A stretch of DNA of 64,000 bases from Tomitella gaofuii (GCF_014126825.1 NZ_CP059900.1:868001-932000); one strand, 5' to 3'; positions 52,336 through 64,000 are shown, numbered from the stretch's first letter. The notes: generated from the letters alone by a model not told the origin. A program made the numbers and translations.

Positions 52336-53492
52336 GCTTCATCGAATCCGACGAGCAGAAGCAGCTCCGCGCGGCCGTGGCGGGCCTGGCGGCGCGGTAC
52401 GGATACGTCGACTACGTGCTGCCGCGCGCACGGCGCGGCGAACCGCTCACCGAGCTGTGGGACGAGGCGGGCAAGGCGGGGTTCCTGGGGGTCAACCTGC
52501 CGGAGGAGTACGGCGGCGGCGGGGCGGGCATCTACGAGCTGGCCCTGGTGCAGGAGGAGCTCGCCGCGAAGGGCGCCGGACTGCTGCTGGTGGTGGTCTC
52601 GCCCGCGATCTGCGGCACCATCATCGGCAAGTACGGCACCGAGGCGCAGAAGGACGCCTGGCTGCCGGGCCTGGCGGACGGCAGCAGGAAGATGGCGTTC
52701 GGGATCACCGAGCCCGACGCGGGCTCGAACTCCCACCGCATCACCACCACGGCGCGGCGCGACGACGGCGGATGGGTGCTCAGCGGCAGCAAGGTCTTCA
52801 TCTCCGGCGTAGACCAGGCGGACGCCGTGCTCATCGTCGCCCGCACCGAGGATCACCGGACCGGCAGGCTCAAGCCGGCGCTGTTCATCGTGCCCACCGA
52901 CGCGGAGGGGTTCACCGCGCGGCCGATGGCGATGGACATCGTCGAACCCGACCACCAGTTCACCCTGTTCCTCGACGACGTGCGGCTGCCGGCCGACGCT
53001 CTCGTCGGCGCGGAGGACGCGGCGCTGATGCAGCTGTTCGCCGGGCTCAACCCCGAGCGCATCCTGGGGGCCGCGATGGCGGTGGGCATGGGGCGCTACG
53101 CGCTCGACGCGGCCACAGCCTATGCGCGGGAACGCGCGGTGTGGGATGCGCCCATCGGCGCGCACCAGGGCGTCGCGCACCCGCTGGCGCAGGTGAAGAT
53201 CGAGCTGGAACTGGCCAAGCTGATGATGCAGAAGGCCGCAGTGCTCTACGACTCGGGCGACGACGGCGGCGCCGCGGAGGCGGCCAACATGGCCAAGTAC
53301 GCCGCGGCGGAGGCGAGCATCAAGGCGCTCGACCAGGCGATCCAGACGCACGGCGGCGGAGGGCTCGCCGCCGAGTACGGGCTCGCCGCGATGCTCGGCG
53401 CCGCGCGCATCGCGCGAGTGGCCCCCGTGAGCCGCGAGATGATCCTCAACTTCGTCTCGCAGCACAGCCTGGGCCTGCCGCGGTCGTACTGA
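52332..53492 (+). CDS. Acyl-CoA dehydrogenase, second of the operon
   Basis: A 386-residue acyl-CoA dehydrogenase. MAFGITEPDAGSNSHRITTT forms the flavin region, and GARIARVAPVSREMILNFVS (quoted from the C-terminal helix) replaces the GGTTE segment of typical enzymes. It is distinct from the first dehydrogenase of the operon, so the two likely act at different steps, one before and one after carboxylation or on later chain-shortened products. ATG 52332 overlaps the alpha-subunit stop. Confidence 0.87.
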   Translation: MSFIESDEQKQLRAAVAGLAARYGYVDYVLPRARRGEPLTELWDEAGKAGFLGVNLPEEYGGGGAGIYELALVQEELAAKGAGLLLVVVSPAICGTIIGKYGTEAQKDAWLPGLADGSRKMAFGITEPDAGSNSHRITTTARRDDGGWVLSGSKVFISGVDQADAVLIVARTEDHRTGRLKPALFIVPTDAEGFTARPMAMDIVEPDHQFTLFLDDVRLPADALVGAEDAALMQLFAGLNPERILGAAMAVGMGRYALDAATAYARERAVWDAPIGAHQGVAHPLAQVKIELELAKLMMQKAAVLYDSGDDGGAAEAANMAKYAAAEASIKALDQAIQTHGGGGLAAEYGLAAMLGAARIARVAPVSREMILNFVSQHSLGLPRSY

Positions 53493-53543
53493 CCCGGCGG
53501 GCGCCGGGCCGCACCCGCACACCGATTTCCGAGGAGCACAGCG

Positions 53544-54338
53544 ATGACCGACAAGCAGGACTGGCCCCTCGTCCGTTACGACACGGACGAGGTACGTGCC
53601 ACGCTGACCCTGGACTCGCCGCACAACCGCAACGCGCTGTCCCCGCGCCTCATCGCCGACGTCCGGGCGGGGCTGGCGCGGGCGCAGGACGACCCGGACG
53701 TCCGGGCTGTGGTGCTCACGCACACCGGCGGGACCTTCTGCGCGGGCGCCGACCTGAGCGCGGCCACCGGCTCAGGCCCCGCCGATGCCGGCACCGGCGG
53801 CGGGGAGTCGCCCGCCGAGGCGATGGCGGGCCTGCTGCGTGCGATCCTCGAATGTCCCAAGCCCGTGATCGGACTGATCGACGGGCACGTGCGGGCGGGC
53901 GGCATGGGGCTGGTCGGCGCGTGCGACATCGCGGTGGCCGGGCCGCGGTGCACCTTCGCGCTCACGGAGGCGCGCCTGGGGCTCGCCGCGTCGATCATCT
54001 CGCTCACCGTGCTGCCCCGGATGACCTCGCGCGCGGCCGGGCGGTACTTTCTCACCGGCGAGAAGTTCGACGGAGCGCGCGCCGAGGCGATGGGTCTGGT
54101 GACGGTGGCCGCCGACGACGCGGCCGCGGTGACGGACGCGCTGGTGGCCGAGCTCCGCAAGGCCTCCCCGCAAGGCCTGGCCGAGTCCAAGGCGCTGCTC
54201 ACCCGGGCGGTGCTGGCCGGTTTCGACGCGGACGCGGGGCGCCTGTGCGAGCGGTCCGCGCAGCTGTTCGGGACGCCGGAGGCGATCGAAGGCATGACGG
54301 CGTTCCTGCAGAAGAGGGCGCCGGCCTGGGCGGAATGA
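53544..54338 (+). CDS. Enoyl-CoA hydratase/isomerase family protein, AtuE-like
   Basis: A 264-residue crotonase-fold protein. The first oxyanion loop is in GGTFCAGADLSAATG, and the second in DGHVRAGGMGLVGACDIAVA; the catalytic Glu position is in FALTEARLGLAASI. In the Atu and leucine pathways such an enzyme hydrates 3-methylglutaconyl- or isohexenylglutaconyl-CoA after the carboxylase. A GAGGAG site lies ahead of ATG 53544. The TetR gene follows after 55 bases. Confidence 0.87.
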   Translation: MTDKQDWPLVRYDTDEVRATLTLDSPHNRNALSPRLIADVRAGLARAQDDPDVRAVVLTHTGGTFCAGADLSAATGSGPADAGTGGGESPAEAMAGLLRAILECPKPVIGLIDGHVRAGGMGLVGACDIAVAGPRCTFALTEARLGLAASIISLTVLPRMTSRAAGRYFLTGEKFDGARAEAMGLVTVAADDAAAVTDALVAELRKASPQGLAESKALLTRAVLAGFDADAGRLCERSAQLFGTPEAIEGMTAFLQKRAPAWAE

Positions 54339-54393
54339 CGGCGCGTCCGGCCCGGGCGCGCCTGTGTGCACGACAGCGGTGAGGAGAGTGCGG

Positions 54394-55029
54394 ATGACCG
54401 GCCGTCGTTCCGAGGTGCGCGAACCCCAGCAGGACCGGAGCCGGGCCACCCGGCAGCGGTTGCTCGAGTCGACGATCGAACTGCTCGCGGTGCACGGCTG
54501 GGCGGGGTCGACGGTGGCGGAGGTGGCCGAGCATGCCGGGGTGTCGCGAGGGGCCGCACAGCACCATTATCCGACGCGCGAGGACCTCATCACGGGCGCT
54601 CTGGAGTACATGTTCGACAGCCGCATGACCGAGCTCCGGGGCGGCGCGGCCGCGATCGGCGCGGGCCCGAGCCGTACCTTGCACGTCGTCCAGGGCGTGG
54701 TCGACCACTTCACCGGTAACCTGTTCAAGGCGGCGCTGCAGGTGTGGACGGCGGCGGCCGCGGACGAGCAGCTGCGGACCCGGATCGTGCCGTTGGAGGC
54801 GAAGTTCGGCCGGCACGCGCACCGCACCACCATCGAGATGCTCGGCGCGGACGATGCCGACCCGGTGGTGCACACACTCGTGCAGGCCACTCTGGACATG
54901 GCGCGCGGCCTCGGGCTGGCGGACGTGCTCACCGACGATTCCGCCCGCCGCGAGCGCATCGTGCGCCAGTGGGCCAACACGCTGCACACGGCCCTGGACT
55001 CCGCCGGCGCCGGTCGCTCCCGTCGCTGA
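54394..55029 (+). CDS. TetR-family regulator of the Atu-like operon
   Basis: A 211-residue repressor. The helix-turn-helix is VAEVAEHAGVSRGAAQHHYP at about residues 42-61. It is the last gene of the operon, in the same direction and with a GAGGAG site before ATG 54394, an arrangement that gives autorepression when the inducing acyl-CoA is absent. AtuR of Pseudomonas is also TetR-type. The palindrome at 44739-44760 is the best operator candidate in the region. Confidence 0.85.
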   Translation: MTGRRSEVREPQQDRSRATRQRLLESTIELLAVHGWAGSTVAEVAEHAGVSRGAAQHHYPTREDLITGALEYMFDSRMTELRGGAAAIGAGPSRTLHVVQGVVDHFTGNLFKAALQVWTAAAADEQLRTRIVPLEAKFGRHAHRTTIEMLGADDADPVVHTLVQATLDMARGLGLADVLTDDSARRERIVRQWANTLHTALDSAGAGRSRR

Positions 55030-55232
55030 ATCCGGGGTTACCACCGGCCTCATGACGTCGCGCGGTTCCCGACCGTTCTCCGCCGCGACCCATCCGCTCG
55101 ATGCTCGGCGCCGAAGTCCTACGCGAGAGCCGATTCGTCGGCGAGGGGCCGCCACGCGCCGCGTGCGCAGCTGCTGAACGCAGTGCACCCTCCGCCGTCG
55201 TACGCGGACGACCAGCGCGGAGGGAGCCACGT

Positions 55233-58200
55233 ATGGAACGCCACGTCGTGCACGATCGCGAGGCACACGAGCCGGGTGCCGCCGGCCCCGATTCAGCCGG
55301 CTCCAGCGCTGCCGGGGGATGCAGGGCGGGTGCGCACGCCGCGTCGGGACCGCTGTACCCGCTGACCGACGCCCAGCGTGGCCTCTGGGAGGCGCAGCTG
55401 CTGGCGCCGGACGTGCCGGTCACGATCGCCCAGTATCTCGACCTGCCGGGCGCGGTGGACCCGCAGGCGGTGGCCGACGCGGTACGGATGACCGGTGATG
55501 AGGTGGACGCGGCGCGGACCCGCATCGTCCTGCGGGACGGCGAACCGTTCCAGATGGTGGACCGGGAAGTTCGGTTGGACGTCGAGCAGCACGACTTCCG
55601 GGGCGAGGCCGCACCTCGTGCGGCCGCGATGGCGTGGATGCAGGCCCGTGCCGCCGAATGCGTGGACGCACTCCGGGACCGGCTGGTCTGCAACGCGCTG
55701 CTGCGTGTGGGCGACGAACACTACATCTGGTTCTGCCGCGGTCACCACATCGTCTTCGACGGATTCTCGGCGATGAAGGTGGCTGAACGGGTGGCGGAGC
55801 GGTACGGCGCGCTCGTCGCGGGCGAGGACGCGGCTCCGCTCGCGACGGCCGGTGCGGCAGTGGTGCAACAGCAGACAGCTGATTACCGGCGGTCGGAGCA
55901 GTGGGCCGCCGACCGCGAACACTGGGCGGGCAAGCTGGACCCGCTGCCGTCGGTGCACACGCTCGCAGCGGGGAGGACGGCACCCGCCGATCCCTCCAGC
56001 CTGCGGGCCGGGGCGGCATTGCCGCACGAAACGTTCGCGGCGATCGTGCGGATGTGCGCCGACCGCGGGATCCGCCCGGAATCGGTGATCGCCGGGACGA
56101 TGGCGTACTACCTCGCCTCCATCACAAGCGAACCGGAGGTGGTACTCAGCCTGCCCGTGGCGGCGCGGCCTACGCGGGCGTTGCGCCGACCCGGCGGCGT
56201 GCTGTCGAACATCGTCCCGCTGCACGCGCGTTTCCGCGCACAGACGACCGTCGGGGATCTCGTCGACGGGATGAACGTCGAACTCCGGACTGCGGTGCAG
56301 CACCAGTGCTACCGGTACGAGGACATGATGCGGGACGCCGGGGCGTCCACCGGGCGACGGGGATTCCTCGGCCCGCTGATCAACATCATGATGTTCCACG
56401 ACGGCATCGATTTCGGTCCGGTCAAGGGGACTATGCACATTCTGTCGACCGGTCCGGTGGAAGACCTGTCGGTCAACGTGTACCCGGCGCAAGGCGGCAG
56501 CCGGACCGTCGTCGACTTCGAGGCCAACCCGAACTTGTACGACGCGCAGGAACTGCGGGACCACCACGACAGGTACATTTCGCTGCTGCACGCGGTCGCC
56601 ACAGCCGATGCGTCGACGCTGCTCACCCGCTTGCCGATAGCGGGGGAGGCGGAGCGGCGGCGGGTGCTCCGGACCTGGAACGACACGGACGTCGAACTCG
56701 AGGCGACGACGCTTCCCGCGATGTTCCGGGCGGCCGTGGCGCGGTGTCCGGACTGGGTCGCCCTCGCCTCCGACGAGGCGGGTGCGGACTCGCTGACCTA
56801 TCGGGAGCTCGACGCTCGCGCCGAGCGGCTGGCGCGGGTGCTGAGCGCGAGAGGCGTCGGGCCGGGATCGACCGTGGCGATCGCCGCACCACGATCGGTG
56901 GCCGCGATCGTGGCTGTGTACGCGGTGGTCAAGGCCGGTGCCGCGTACCTGCCGCTCGATCCGGACCATCCGGCCGAACGCACGGCGCACGTCCTGCGCG
57001 CGGCACGTCCGGCCTGCGTTCTGGCTGCAGCCGACCTGGCGGACGACGTGGCGGAGTCGGTGCCGATGACGCCCGCGAACCCTGAATCCGGCGGACCGGC
57101 CGGACCGGCTCCGATAATGCGGATCGACGGCGCGGGCGCACTGCTCGGGACGGGCACGGCCGGCGGCGGCGCGGAACTGCGCGATCCCCGCCCCGACGAT
57201 GCCGCGTACGTCATCTTCACCTCCGGCTCGACGGGGCGGCCCAAGGGCGTCATCGTCACCCACCGGGCGATCACGAACCGGCTGCGGTGGATGCAGCACC
57301 GGTACGTGCTCGGCTCCGAGGACACCGTCGTGCAGAAGACACCGATGACCTTCGATGTTTCCGTGTGGGAGCTGTTCTGGCCGTTGCAGGCGGGCGCCAC
57401 GATGCTCCTGCCGCTCGACGGCGGGCACCGGGACCCGGACTACCTGGCACAGCTGATCAGCCGTGCGGGCGTGACCGTCGCGCACTTCGTGCCGTCGATG
57501 CTGGCCGCATTCGTCGCCGAGCCGCATGCGGCCGCGTGCACCTCGTTGCGGATGGTCTTCTGCAGCGGCGAGGCGCTGCCGTCCACAACGGCGCGGGACT
57601 TCGACGCGGTGCTGGGGGCTCCGCTGCACAACCTCTACGGCCCGACGGAGGCGGCGGTCGACGTCACCGCCACCGAGTGCCTGCCGGGAGACCTGTCCGG
57701 CGAGGCGATCCCGATCGGGTCGCCGGTTTGGAACACGCGCACCTACGTGCTCGACGCCGCCCTGCGGCCGGCCGCCGTCGGCGCAGTCGGTGAACTGTAC
57801 CTGGCGGGCACGCAGCTCGCGCGCGGCTATGCCGGCCGCCCGGCGCTCACGGCCGGCACGTTCGTCGCGGACCCGTTCGGCGGCGGCGGGCGGCTCTACC
57901 GCACGGGCGACCTGGCCCGATGGCGGTCCGACGGGCGCCTGGACTTTCTCGGGCGCACCGATTCGCAGGTCAAGGTCCGCGGTCAGCGCGTGGAGCTCGG
58001 CGAGATCGAAGCCGTGCTGACCGGCGAGCCCGGCGTCGGCCAGGCGGTAGCGACAGTGCTCGGTGAGGGCGAGCACGCGACGATCGTCGCGCATGTCGTC
58101 GGCGACCCCGCCGCGACCAGGGCCGGATCGTCGGGGCCCGGCCTGGACGGGCGCGACCTTCGCAGGCGGGTCCGCGCGCGGCTGCCCGAGTACATGGTCC

Positions 58201-61200
58201 CCGCGGCGATCGTGGTCCTCGACGCGATGCCGGTGACTGCCAACGGAAAACTCGACCGTGCGGCGCTGCCGCGACCGGATTTCGATGCGCGCGCCGACGA
58301 AAGGGAGCCGCAGACACCGGCGGAACGGGCCGTGGCCGCGGCCTTCGCCGAGATCCTCGAGGTGCGGAAGGTGGGTGCGGACGCCGACTTCTTCGACACC
58401 GGCGGCAACTCGCTGCTGGCGACGCAACTCGTGGCCCTGCTGCGTGCGTGGACCGGCCTCGAGTTGACGATCGCCGACGTGTTCGACGCGCCGACGGTCG
58501 CAGCCTTCGCCGCGTCGCTTCCCGACGACGTCGTCTTCTCCATCGAACACCCGCACACCGGCGGCGCGGCACTTCCGCCGCGCCCCGCCGTGGTCCCGCT
58601 CTCGCCGGATCAGCGGCGGCTGTGGTTCCTCAACTCGCTCGATCCCGGGACGGGCAACTACAACATCCCGGTAGCGCTGGACCTCGCCGGCGAACCCGAC
58701 CGAGCGGCATTGGGCGCGGCGCTCGCCGACGTCACGGCGCGGCACGAGATCCTCCGCACCGTCTATCCGTCAGGGGAGGCCGGGCCGCGCCAGCGGGTGC
58801 TCCCGGTGCGGGCGGCGCGGATACCGGAGGAAAAGGTGGCGGAGGACGCGGCGGCCGCGCGTCTGCGCGCGTTCGCCGCGGAGGGATTCGACCTCACACG
58901 TGACCGTCCGCTGCGCGCCGCCCTGTTCCTCGTCGGCGATCCGCAGGACGGGGCAGCCGTGCGTTACGTGCTCGCCGTGTCGATCCACCACATCGCTGCG
59001 GACGGGTGGTCGCTCACCCCTCTCGCACACGATCTGGCGGCGGCGTACGACGCCCGCAGCCGTGGTGCGGCGCCCGGGTGGCAGGAGCTGCCGCTGCAGT
59101 TCGCGGATCACACGATGCGCCGACTGGGGAGGCTCGGCGACCCGCACGACCCGCACGGCCGTCTGTGCCGACAGCGCGCGTACTGGGCGGGGGCGCTCGA
59201 CGGGCTCGCCGATCAGGATGTGCTGCCGTCCGCGCCGTCGTCCGTCGGCCGACGCACGGGGACGGGCGGTCTCGTCGATTTCCGGATCGGCGCGGAAGCG
59301 GCCGACGGGCTGCAGGAACTCGCACGTCGCCACGGGACGACACGGTTCATGGTCCTGCACGCGGCGCTGGCCGCCCTCGTCCACCGGCTCAGCGGCGCCG
59401 TCGACGTCGGCATCGGCACGCCGGTGGCCGGCCGCACCGACCGTGACCTGGCCGGGCTCGTCGGCATGTTCGTCAACACGCTCGTTCTGCGTACGCCGAT
59501 CGATCCGGCGCGCGGCTTCGATGCGCTGCTGCATGCGGCCCGGCAGGCGTCCCTCGACGCACAGGCACACGCGGACCTGCCGTATGAGGAGATCGTCGAC
59601 CAGGTGCGCGCCGCCCGCCCGGAGGACGAGCGGGATCGCGAGCCGACCCTGTTCCAGGCGGTGCTCTCGCTGCAGGACAGGCCGGCGACTCGGCTGGTGA
59701 CGGGAGGACTTGCGGCGACGGCCACTCCGATCCGGACGGGTACGGTCAAGTTCGACCTCGAGGTCGTCATCGAGGACCCGGGTGCTGCCGAAGCGCAGGG
59801 GGTGGACGATTCCGGCGCGGACGGTGCCGGCGGCATCCGCGGCTCCTTCGCCTACGACGACGGCCTGTTCGACGAGGAGACCGTCGCAGCGATGGCCGAC
59901 CGGTTCGTCCGGATCCTCGAGGCTGCGGTGCGTGCGCCCGAACTTCCGCTGGACCGGATCGAGATCCTCTCGCGGGATGAGCGCAGTCGCACCGTCCCGA
60001 TGCGCGCCCCGGAGCCGCCGCAGTTCCCGAAGGCCTCGGAAGTCTCCTTCCCGCCGACACTGGGCAGGATGCTCACGCGGGCGGCGTCGGCGAACCCCGG
60101 TGGTCAGGCCGTCGTCTCGGACGGGCGCAGGTGGACGTACCGGACCCTGGACGAGCGGTCGAACGCGCTGGCGCGGACGCTGATCGCGCGCGGAATCGGC
60201 CCGGACTGTTTCGTCGCGGTCGCGATCCGGCGATCTGTGGACGCGCTGGTCGGGATCTGGGCGGTCGCCAAGTGCGGCGCCGCCTTTCTGCCGGTCGATC
60301 CGGACTATCCGCGTCAGCGCATCGAGTACATGCTCGCCGACTCCGGCGTGCGGTGCGGACTGTGCACCGACGACGACTTCGACAACGTGAGCGAGGTGCG
60401 AAGCGAGGCCGAACCGACGAGGGACGACGAGCCGCCGGGTGAGGACGGGACCGGTCGTCTTGCGCAGGATATCGATTGGGTCGTCGTCGATTCGGTCGCC
60501 GTGCGCGACGAGTGCGCCCGCGTGTCCGCCGCACCTGTCCGGGACGACGAGCTCGTCCGCCCGGCCGACCCCGGACAGCCCGCGTACTTGATCTATACAT
60601 CGGGTTCGACGGGCCGACCGAAAGGCGTCGTGGTCACGCACCGCGGGCTGCACGATCTCGCCGACACCGAGCGGCGACGGTTCGCCGTGGACGGCGACGC
60701 TCGCGTCCTCCACTTCGCCTCGCCCAGCTTCGACGCGTCGGTGCTGGAGATTCTGATGGCGGTCGGCTCGTCGGCGACGCTGGTGATCGCGCCCGGCTCC
60801 GTGGTCGGCGGGCGCGAACTCGCCGACCTGCTGGAGCGCGAGCAGGTGACGCACGCCTTCATCACTCCGGCGGCGTTGACGTCGCTGCCGCAGGGCCGGC
60901 TCCCCTCACTGAAGACGCTCGTCGTGGGCGGCGACGTATGCCCGCCCGGCGTCGTGGCGGACTGGTCCCCGGGCCGGACGATGGTGAACGCGTACGGTCC
61001 GACCGAGGCCACGGTGGCGGTCACGGTCAGCGGGCCGTTGGCGCCGGGACGAGGAAACGTCATCGGATCAGCAGTGCAGGGGGCGGAACTGCTCGTTCTC
61101 GACGGTCGGATGCGTCCGGTCCCGCCCGGAATGACCGGTGAACTCCACATCGCCGGTCCGGCGCTGGCCCGCGGTTACCACCGCCGTCGCGCGCTCACCG

Positions 61201-64000
61201 CGGAGCGGTTCGTGGCGAATCCGTTCGGGCCCCCCGGGGCGCGGATGTACCGCACCGGGGACCTCGTCCGCGCCGACCGGGACGGGCGGCTGTCTTTCGT
61301 GGGCCGCGCCGACTCCCAGGTGAAGGTACGCGGATTCCGCATCGAACCGGGCGAGGTCGACGCCGAGCTCGTGACTCTCCCCGGGATCCGTGAAGCACGC
61401 ACGCGGGTGCTCGGGCGCGGTGCCTCGGCGCGACTGGTCTCCTACGTTCTGACCGACGCGGCACAGGCGGACGGCGCATCCGTGCCCGCCGAGGCGGAGA
61501 TCCTCGCCGCGCTGAGCGGCAGGTTGCCCGGCCACATGGTGCCGGCATCGATTGTCGCGCTCCCCGAGTTCCCGCGGACGGCGTCCGGCAAGCTCGACAC
61601 AGCGGCGCTGCCGCGGCCCGAGATCACGGCCGCGGGGGGCAGGACGGCGGAGTCGACGGCGGAGCGGCTCGTCGCAGAGGCCTTCGCGCGCGTCCTCGAC
61701 GGCACGACGCACGGAACCGAGGAGGCAGGGACCCCAGCGTCCGAGGAAGAGCCGGAGAACGGCTCGGCGGGGCTGGAGGTGGACCGCAGCTTCTTCGCGC
61801 TCGGCGGGAACTCGCTGCTGGCCGTGCAGGTGGCCGAGCGGCTCTCCGCGGTGACGGGAACCGCGCTGTCCGTGCGGGAGGTCTTCGACCACTCGACGAT
61901 CGCGGCACTCGCCGCCGTCGTCGAGGGCCGCGGCGCCGTTCCCGACGGCGGCCTGGGCGAACCCGGCGCGGACCGGGTCGCCGGGCTGCACGAGCGCGTG
62001 CCGTTGTCCTCCGCCCAGCAGCAGATCTGGCTCGACTACCGCAAGGAACCGGCGTCGGACAAATACAACATCGCCGTCGCCGTGGAACTGCGTGCTGTGT
62101 CGGGGGCTGATCTCCCCGTCGGACTTGGGGGACCGGATATCGCCGCGTTGCAGGCCGCGGTCGCGGACCTGCTCGGGCGGCACGAGGTGTTGCGCACGGT
62201 GATCGTCGACTCCGGACTCGGGCCCGCGCAACTCGTGCGGCCGGTCGAGGAGGTCGGGGACGTGCTCCCGGTCGAATCCGTCACTGCCGAGGACTGGTCC
62301 GCACGCGCCGCAAAGGTGGCGGGACGACCGTTCGCCCTCGAGCGCGAGATCCCGTTCCGGGCACGCCTGCTCGACGTGGACGACGGGAGCTGCGTGCTCC
62401 TGCTGGTCCTCCACCACATCGCCGCGGACGGCGGATCGATGGGCCCGTTGGCACGCGACCTCGCGGAGGCCTATTCGTCCCGTGGCGAGGGCCGGCCGCC
62501 GCGGTGGCGGCCTCTGTCGATGCAATACCGCGACTACACGCTCCGGGAGCAGGCGCGGCTCGGCGACGTGGCGGACCCCCGCAGCCGCGGCGCCGCGCAG
62601 CTGCGGTACTGGCAGGAGACGCTCGCCGGCCTGCCCGCCGAGTCCTTGCCCGCGCTGGACCGGCCGCGGCCCGCCGGATCGGCGCGCCAGGATGCGCGCG
62701 GCATCGAAGTCGGCGAGTCCGGATTCGCAATCCCGGCCGCCGTCCGCGTGCGGCTCGTGGAGCTCGCGCAGAAGGCCGGGGCCACAGAGTTCATGGCCGT
62801 CCACGGTGTGCTGGCACTTCTGCTCGCCCGCATGAGCGGCTCCGACGACGTGGCCATCGGAACCCCGGTCTCCGGACGCGGGACGGAGGGGCGCGAAGGG
62901 CTCGTCGGCATGTTCGCCAACACGGTGGCTCTGCGGACGGTCATCGATCCGGGGGCCGGCTTTACCGAGCTGCTTCGTGCCTCGCGCTCCGCCACCCTCG
63001 AGGCGCTCGCGCACGCCGATGTTCCGTTCGAACGCGTTGTCGCTTCCTGCGACCCGCCTCGGCTCGCCGGTCGGCACCCGCTGTTCCAGGTTGCCTTGAC
63101 GCTCGAGGACGGGGAGGCGCCGGCGGTGCGGTTGCCGGGGCTCGCGGCGACGACGTCGCGCATCGGCAACGCCGCCGGCAAGTTCGACCTCGAGATCCGG
63201 CTACGGCCGGACGGCGGCGGCGACCTGGTCGGGACGATCGCTTTCGACCGCGCGCTGTTCGATGAGTCGACGGCGGGGGAGTTCGGCGCGCGGCTGGCCC
63301 GCGTCGCGGCAGCGGTGGCGGATGCGCCCGGCACCGCAGTCGGCGACGTGCCGATCCTTTCCGCGGCGGAGCGTGCGGCTGCGACCGTCTCGCCGCCGGC
63401 ATCGGAGCACCGAACGCTCGCCGAGATCCTGGACGATGCGGTGCGGCGTGAACCGGACCGGGCCGCGATCCGGGACGGGGCACGGTCGCTGACCTATCGA
63501 CAGCTCGACGCACGCGTGAACCGGGTGGCCAGGTCGCTGCTTGCGCACGGGGCGGGCGCCGGATCGCCGGTGGCGATCGCGATTCCGCGCTCCGTCGAAT
63601 CGGTGATCGCGGTTTGGGCGGCGGCGCGCACCGGCGCGGCGTTCGTGCCTGTCGACACCGCGTACCCGCCTGAGCGGATCGCGCACATGATCGAGGATTC
63701 CGGTGCCCGGATCGGCCTGTGCGGGTCGGCGGCGGCCGCGCCCGGTACGACCGGAATGCGGTGGCTCGCCATCGATGACGCTGAGGCGGCGCAGCCCGGC
63801 GAGGCGGACCCCGACCGTCCGATCGAGGATGCCGACCGGCCCGAGCCTGTGCGGCCGGGACAGGTGTCCTACATGATCTACACCTCGGGCACCACCGGCC
63901 GGCCCAAGGGCGTCATGGTGACGCACGCCGGCCTCGCCGGGCTCGTCCGCGCCCAGAACGAGCGGTACGGGACCACCGCGCACTCGCGCATTCTGCACTT
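55233..64000 (+). CDS. Nonribosomal peptide synthetase, siderophore type (partial, runs off window)
   Basis: A single frame stays open from ATG 55233 (ribosome site GGAGGGAG at 55219-55226) to the window edge, over 2920 residues. Order: C1 (HHIVFDG, about 171), A1 ([12 protein letters not shown], about 661), T1 (Ser about 1060 in GGNSLLA), C2 (HHIAADG, about 1252), A2 ([12 protein letters not shown]), T2 (Ser about 2194), C3 (about 2394), A3 ([12 protein letters not shown], about 2881), then cut. No epimerisation domain is seen. C1-A1 strongly resembles EntF. In A1 the pocket residues read from FDVSVW, AHFVPSM, VFCSGE and [12 protein letters not shown] give D-V-W-H-F-S-L-V-D, the serine code of EntF. 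A2 looks like D-A-L-F-V-G-A-V-A, unassigned. The 203 bases before it hold no gene and no IdeR-type box that I can see. Confidence 0.92.
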   Translation, partial: MERHVVHDREAHEPGAAGPDSAGSSAAGGCRAGAHAASGPLYPLTDAQRGLWEAQLLAPDVPVTIAQYLDLPGAVDPQAVADAVRMTGDEVDAARTRIVLRDGEPFQMVDREVRLDVEQHDFRGEAAPRAAAMAWMQARAAECVDALRDRLVCNALLRVGDEHYIWFCRGHHIVFDGFSAMKVAERVAERYGALVAGEDAAPLATAGAAVVQQQTADYRRSEQWAADREHWAGKLDPLPSVHTLAAGRTAPADPSSLRAGAALPHETFAAIVRMCADRGIRPESVIAGTMAYYLASITSEPEVVLSLPVAARPTRALRRPGGVLSNIVPLHARFRAQTTVGDLVDGMNVELRTAVQHQCYRYEDMMRDAGASTGRRGFLGPLINIMMFHDGIDFGPVKGTMHILSTGPVEDLSVNVYPAQGGSRTVVDFEANPNLYDAQELRDHHDRYISLLHAVATADASTLLTRLPIAGEAERRRVLRTWNDTDVELEATTLPAMFRAAVARCPDWVALASDEAGADSLTYRELDARAERLARVLSARGVGPGSTVAIAAPRSVAAIVAVYAVVKAGAAYLPLDPDHPAERTAHVLRAARPACVLAAADLADDVAESVPMTPANPESGGPAGPAPIMRIDGAGALLGTGTAGGGAELRDPRPDDAAYVIFTSGSTGRPKGVIVTHRAITNRLRWMQHRYVLGSEDTVVQKTPMTFDVSVWELFWPLQAGATMLLPLDGGHRDPDYLAQLISRAGVTVAHFVPSMLAAFVAEPHAAACTSLRMVFCSGEALPSTTARDFDAVLGAPLHNLYGPTEAAVDVTATECLPGDLSGEAIPIGSPVWNTRTYVLDAALRPAAVGAVGELYLAGTQLARGYAGRPALTAGTFVADPFGGGGRLYRTGDLARWRSDGRLDFLGRTDSQVKVRGQRVELGEIEAVLTGEPGVGQAVATVLGEGEHATIVAHVVGDPAATRAGSSGPGLDGRDLRRRVRARLPEYMVPAAIVVLDAMPVTANGKLDRAALPRPDFDARADEREPQTPAERAVAAAFAEILEVRKVGADADFFDTGGNSLLATQLVALLRAWTGLELTIADVFDAPTVAAFAASLPDDVVFSIEHPHTGGAALPPRPAVVPLSPDQRRLWFLNSLDPGTGNYNIPVALDLAGEPDRAALGAALADVTARHEILRTVYPSGEAGPRQRVLPVRAARIPEEKVAEDAAAARLRAFAAEGFDLTRDRPLRAALFLVGDPQDGAAVRYVLAVSIHHIAADGWSLTPLAHDLAAAYDARSRGAAPGWQELPLQFADHTMRRLGRLGDPHDPHGRLCRQRAYWAGALDGLADQDVLPSAPSSVGRRTGTGGLVDFRIGAEAADGLQELARRHGTTRFMVLHAALAALVHRLSGAVDVGIGTPVAGRTDRDLAGLVGMFVNTLVLRTPIDPARGFDALLHAARQASLDAQAHADLPYEEIVDQVRAARPEDERDREPTLFQAVLSLQDRPATRLVTGGLAATATPIRTGTVKFDLEVVIEDPGAAEAQGVDDSGADGAGGIRGSFAYDDGLFDEETVAAMADRFVRILEAAVRAPELPLDRIEILSRDERSRTVPMRAPEPPQFPKASEVSFPPTLGRMLTRAASANPGGQAVVSDGRRWTYRTLDERSNALARTLIARGIGPDCFVAVAIRRSVDALVGIWAVAKCGAAFLPVDPDYPRQRIEYMLADSGVRCGLCTDDDFDNVSEVRSEAEPTRDDEPPGEDGTGRLAQDIDWVVVDSVAVRDECARVSAAPVRDDELVRPADPGQPAYLIYTSGSTGRPKGVVVTHRGLHDLADTERRRFAVDGDARVLHFASPSFDASVLEILMAVGSSATLVIAPGSVVGGRELADLLEREQVTHAFITPAALTSLPQGRLPSLKTLVVGGDVCPPGVVADWSPGRTMVNAYGPTEATVAVTVSGPLAPGRGNVIGSAVQGAELLVLDGRMRPVPPGMTGELHIAGPALARGYHRRRALTAERFVANPFGPPGARMYRTGDLVRADRDGRLSFVGRADSQVKVRGFRIEPGEVDAELVTLPGIREARTRVLGRGASARLVSYVLTDAAQADGASVPAEAEILAALSGRLPGHMVPASIVALPEFPRTASGKLDTAALPRPEITAAGGRTAESTAERLVAEAFARVLDGTTHGTEEAGTPASEEEPENGSAGLEVDRSFFALGGNSLLAVQVAERLSAVTGTALSVREVFDHSTIAALAAVVEGRGAVPDGGLGEPGADRVAGLHERVPLSSAQQQIWLDYRKEPASDKYNIAVAVELRAVSGADLPVGLGGPDIAALQAAVADLLGRHEVLRTVIVDSGLGPAQLVRPVEEVGDVLPVESVTAEDWSARAAKVAGRPFALEREIPFRARLLDVDDGSCVLLLVLHHIAADGGSMGPLARDLAEAYSSRGEGRPPRWRPLSMQYRDYTLREQARLGDVADPRSRGAAQLRYWQETLAGLPAESLPALDRPRPAGSARQDARGIEVGESGFAIPAAVRVRLVELAQKAGATEFMAVHGVLALLLARMSGSDDVAIGTPVSGRGTEGREGLVGMFANTVALRTVIDPGAGFTELLRASRSATLEALAHADVPFERVVASCDPPRLAGRHPLFQVALTLEDGEAPAVRLPGLAATTSRIGNAAGKFDLEIRLRPDGGGDLVGTIAFDRALFDESTAGEFGARLARVAAAVADAPGTAVGDVPILSAAERAAATVSPPASEHRTLAEILDDAVRREPDRAAIRDGARSLTYRQLDARVNRVARSLLAHGAGAGSPVAIAIPRSVESVIAVWAAARTGAAFVPVDTAYPPERIAHMIEDSGARIGLCGSAAAAPGTTGMRWLAIDDAEAAQPGEADPDRPIEDADRPEPVRPGQVSYMIYTSGTTGRPKGVMVTHAGLAGLVRAQNERYGTTAHSRILH

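Noticed and set aside
55030-55232. IdeR/Fur-type iron box before the NRPS
   Set aside because: I looked for the TTAGGTTAGGCTAACCTAA-like palindrome and saw no acceptable match.
55293-58745. Long minus-strand open frame opposite the NRPS
   Set aside because: Its protein is Arg/His-rich without domains, while the plus strand carries continuous NRPS motifs in one frame. It is a high-GC shadow.

Overview
This is one strand-continuous piece of a high-GC actinobacterial chromosome. The content points to the order Mycobacteriales (mycolic-acid bacteria): a complete MceG-YrbE-Mce lipid importer, two Mce-associated proteins, a pair of lipoproteins matching LprB and LprC of Mycobacterium tuberculosis, many acyl-CoA genes, and rpoB/rpoC of mycobacterial type. 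The genus cannot be fixed from the sequence alone. I see no rRNA, tRNA, CRISPR array, prophage or insertion sequence.

Layout. (1) 1-22.0 kb, on the plus strand: the end of rplA, then rplJ-rplL with a leader and strong terminators, then an mce operon (mceG, two yrbE genes, mceA-F, two mce-associated genes), then rpoB-rpoC. The lipid importer therefore sits inside the classic ribosomal protein/RNA polymerase region. mceA carries a one-base frameshift inside a block of unusual codon usage. (2) 22.0-24.9 kb: a SixA-like phosphatase facing rpoC, then a MarR regulator coupled to a DHA2-type efflux pump. (3) 24.9-29.2 kb: a cell-surface island. It has two long perfect hairpins, a secreted protein with the signature of an internal Cys-Gln thioester domain followed by Gly-Ser-Leu and Pro repeats, a neighbouring sortase, and the LprB/LprC-like lipoproteins. 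(4) 29.4-37.0 kb: acyl-CoA metabolism. A tandem hot-dog protein and a TetR regulator precede a divergent operon of SCP-x-type thiolase, SRPBCC protein, double hot-dog hydratase, MFE-2-like dehydrogenase and a fused acyl-CoA dehydrogenase, which looks like beta-oxidation of a sterol side chain or branched fatty acid. (5) 37.1-44.6 kb: unrelated single genes, including a methyltransferase, an unrecognised membrane protein, a secreted lipase-like protein, an MDR oxidoreductase, a DUF1992-glutaredoxin fusion and a 503-residue protein I do not recognise. (6) 44.7-55.0 kb: a tightly overlapping operon with AtuA, a biotin-dependent carboxylase, two acyl-CoA dehydrogenases, an enoyl-CoA hydratase and its own TetR regulator, resembling acyclic terpene or leucine/isovalerate catabolism. 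(7) 55.2 kb to the end: a giant nonribosomal peptide synthetase, open at the window edge, whose first module is EntF-like and reads as serine-specific, so probably part of a siderophore pathway.

The candidates I rate most worth following are the thioester-domain protein with its sortase and no LPXTG signal, the mce operon placed between rplL and rpoB with its mosaic, frameshifted mceA, and the EntF-like start of the NRPS. I did not find a clearly new defence or mobile system.
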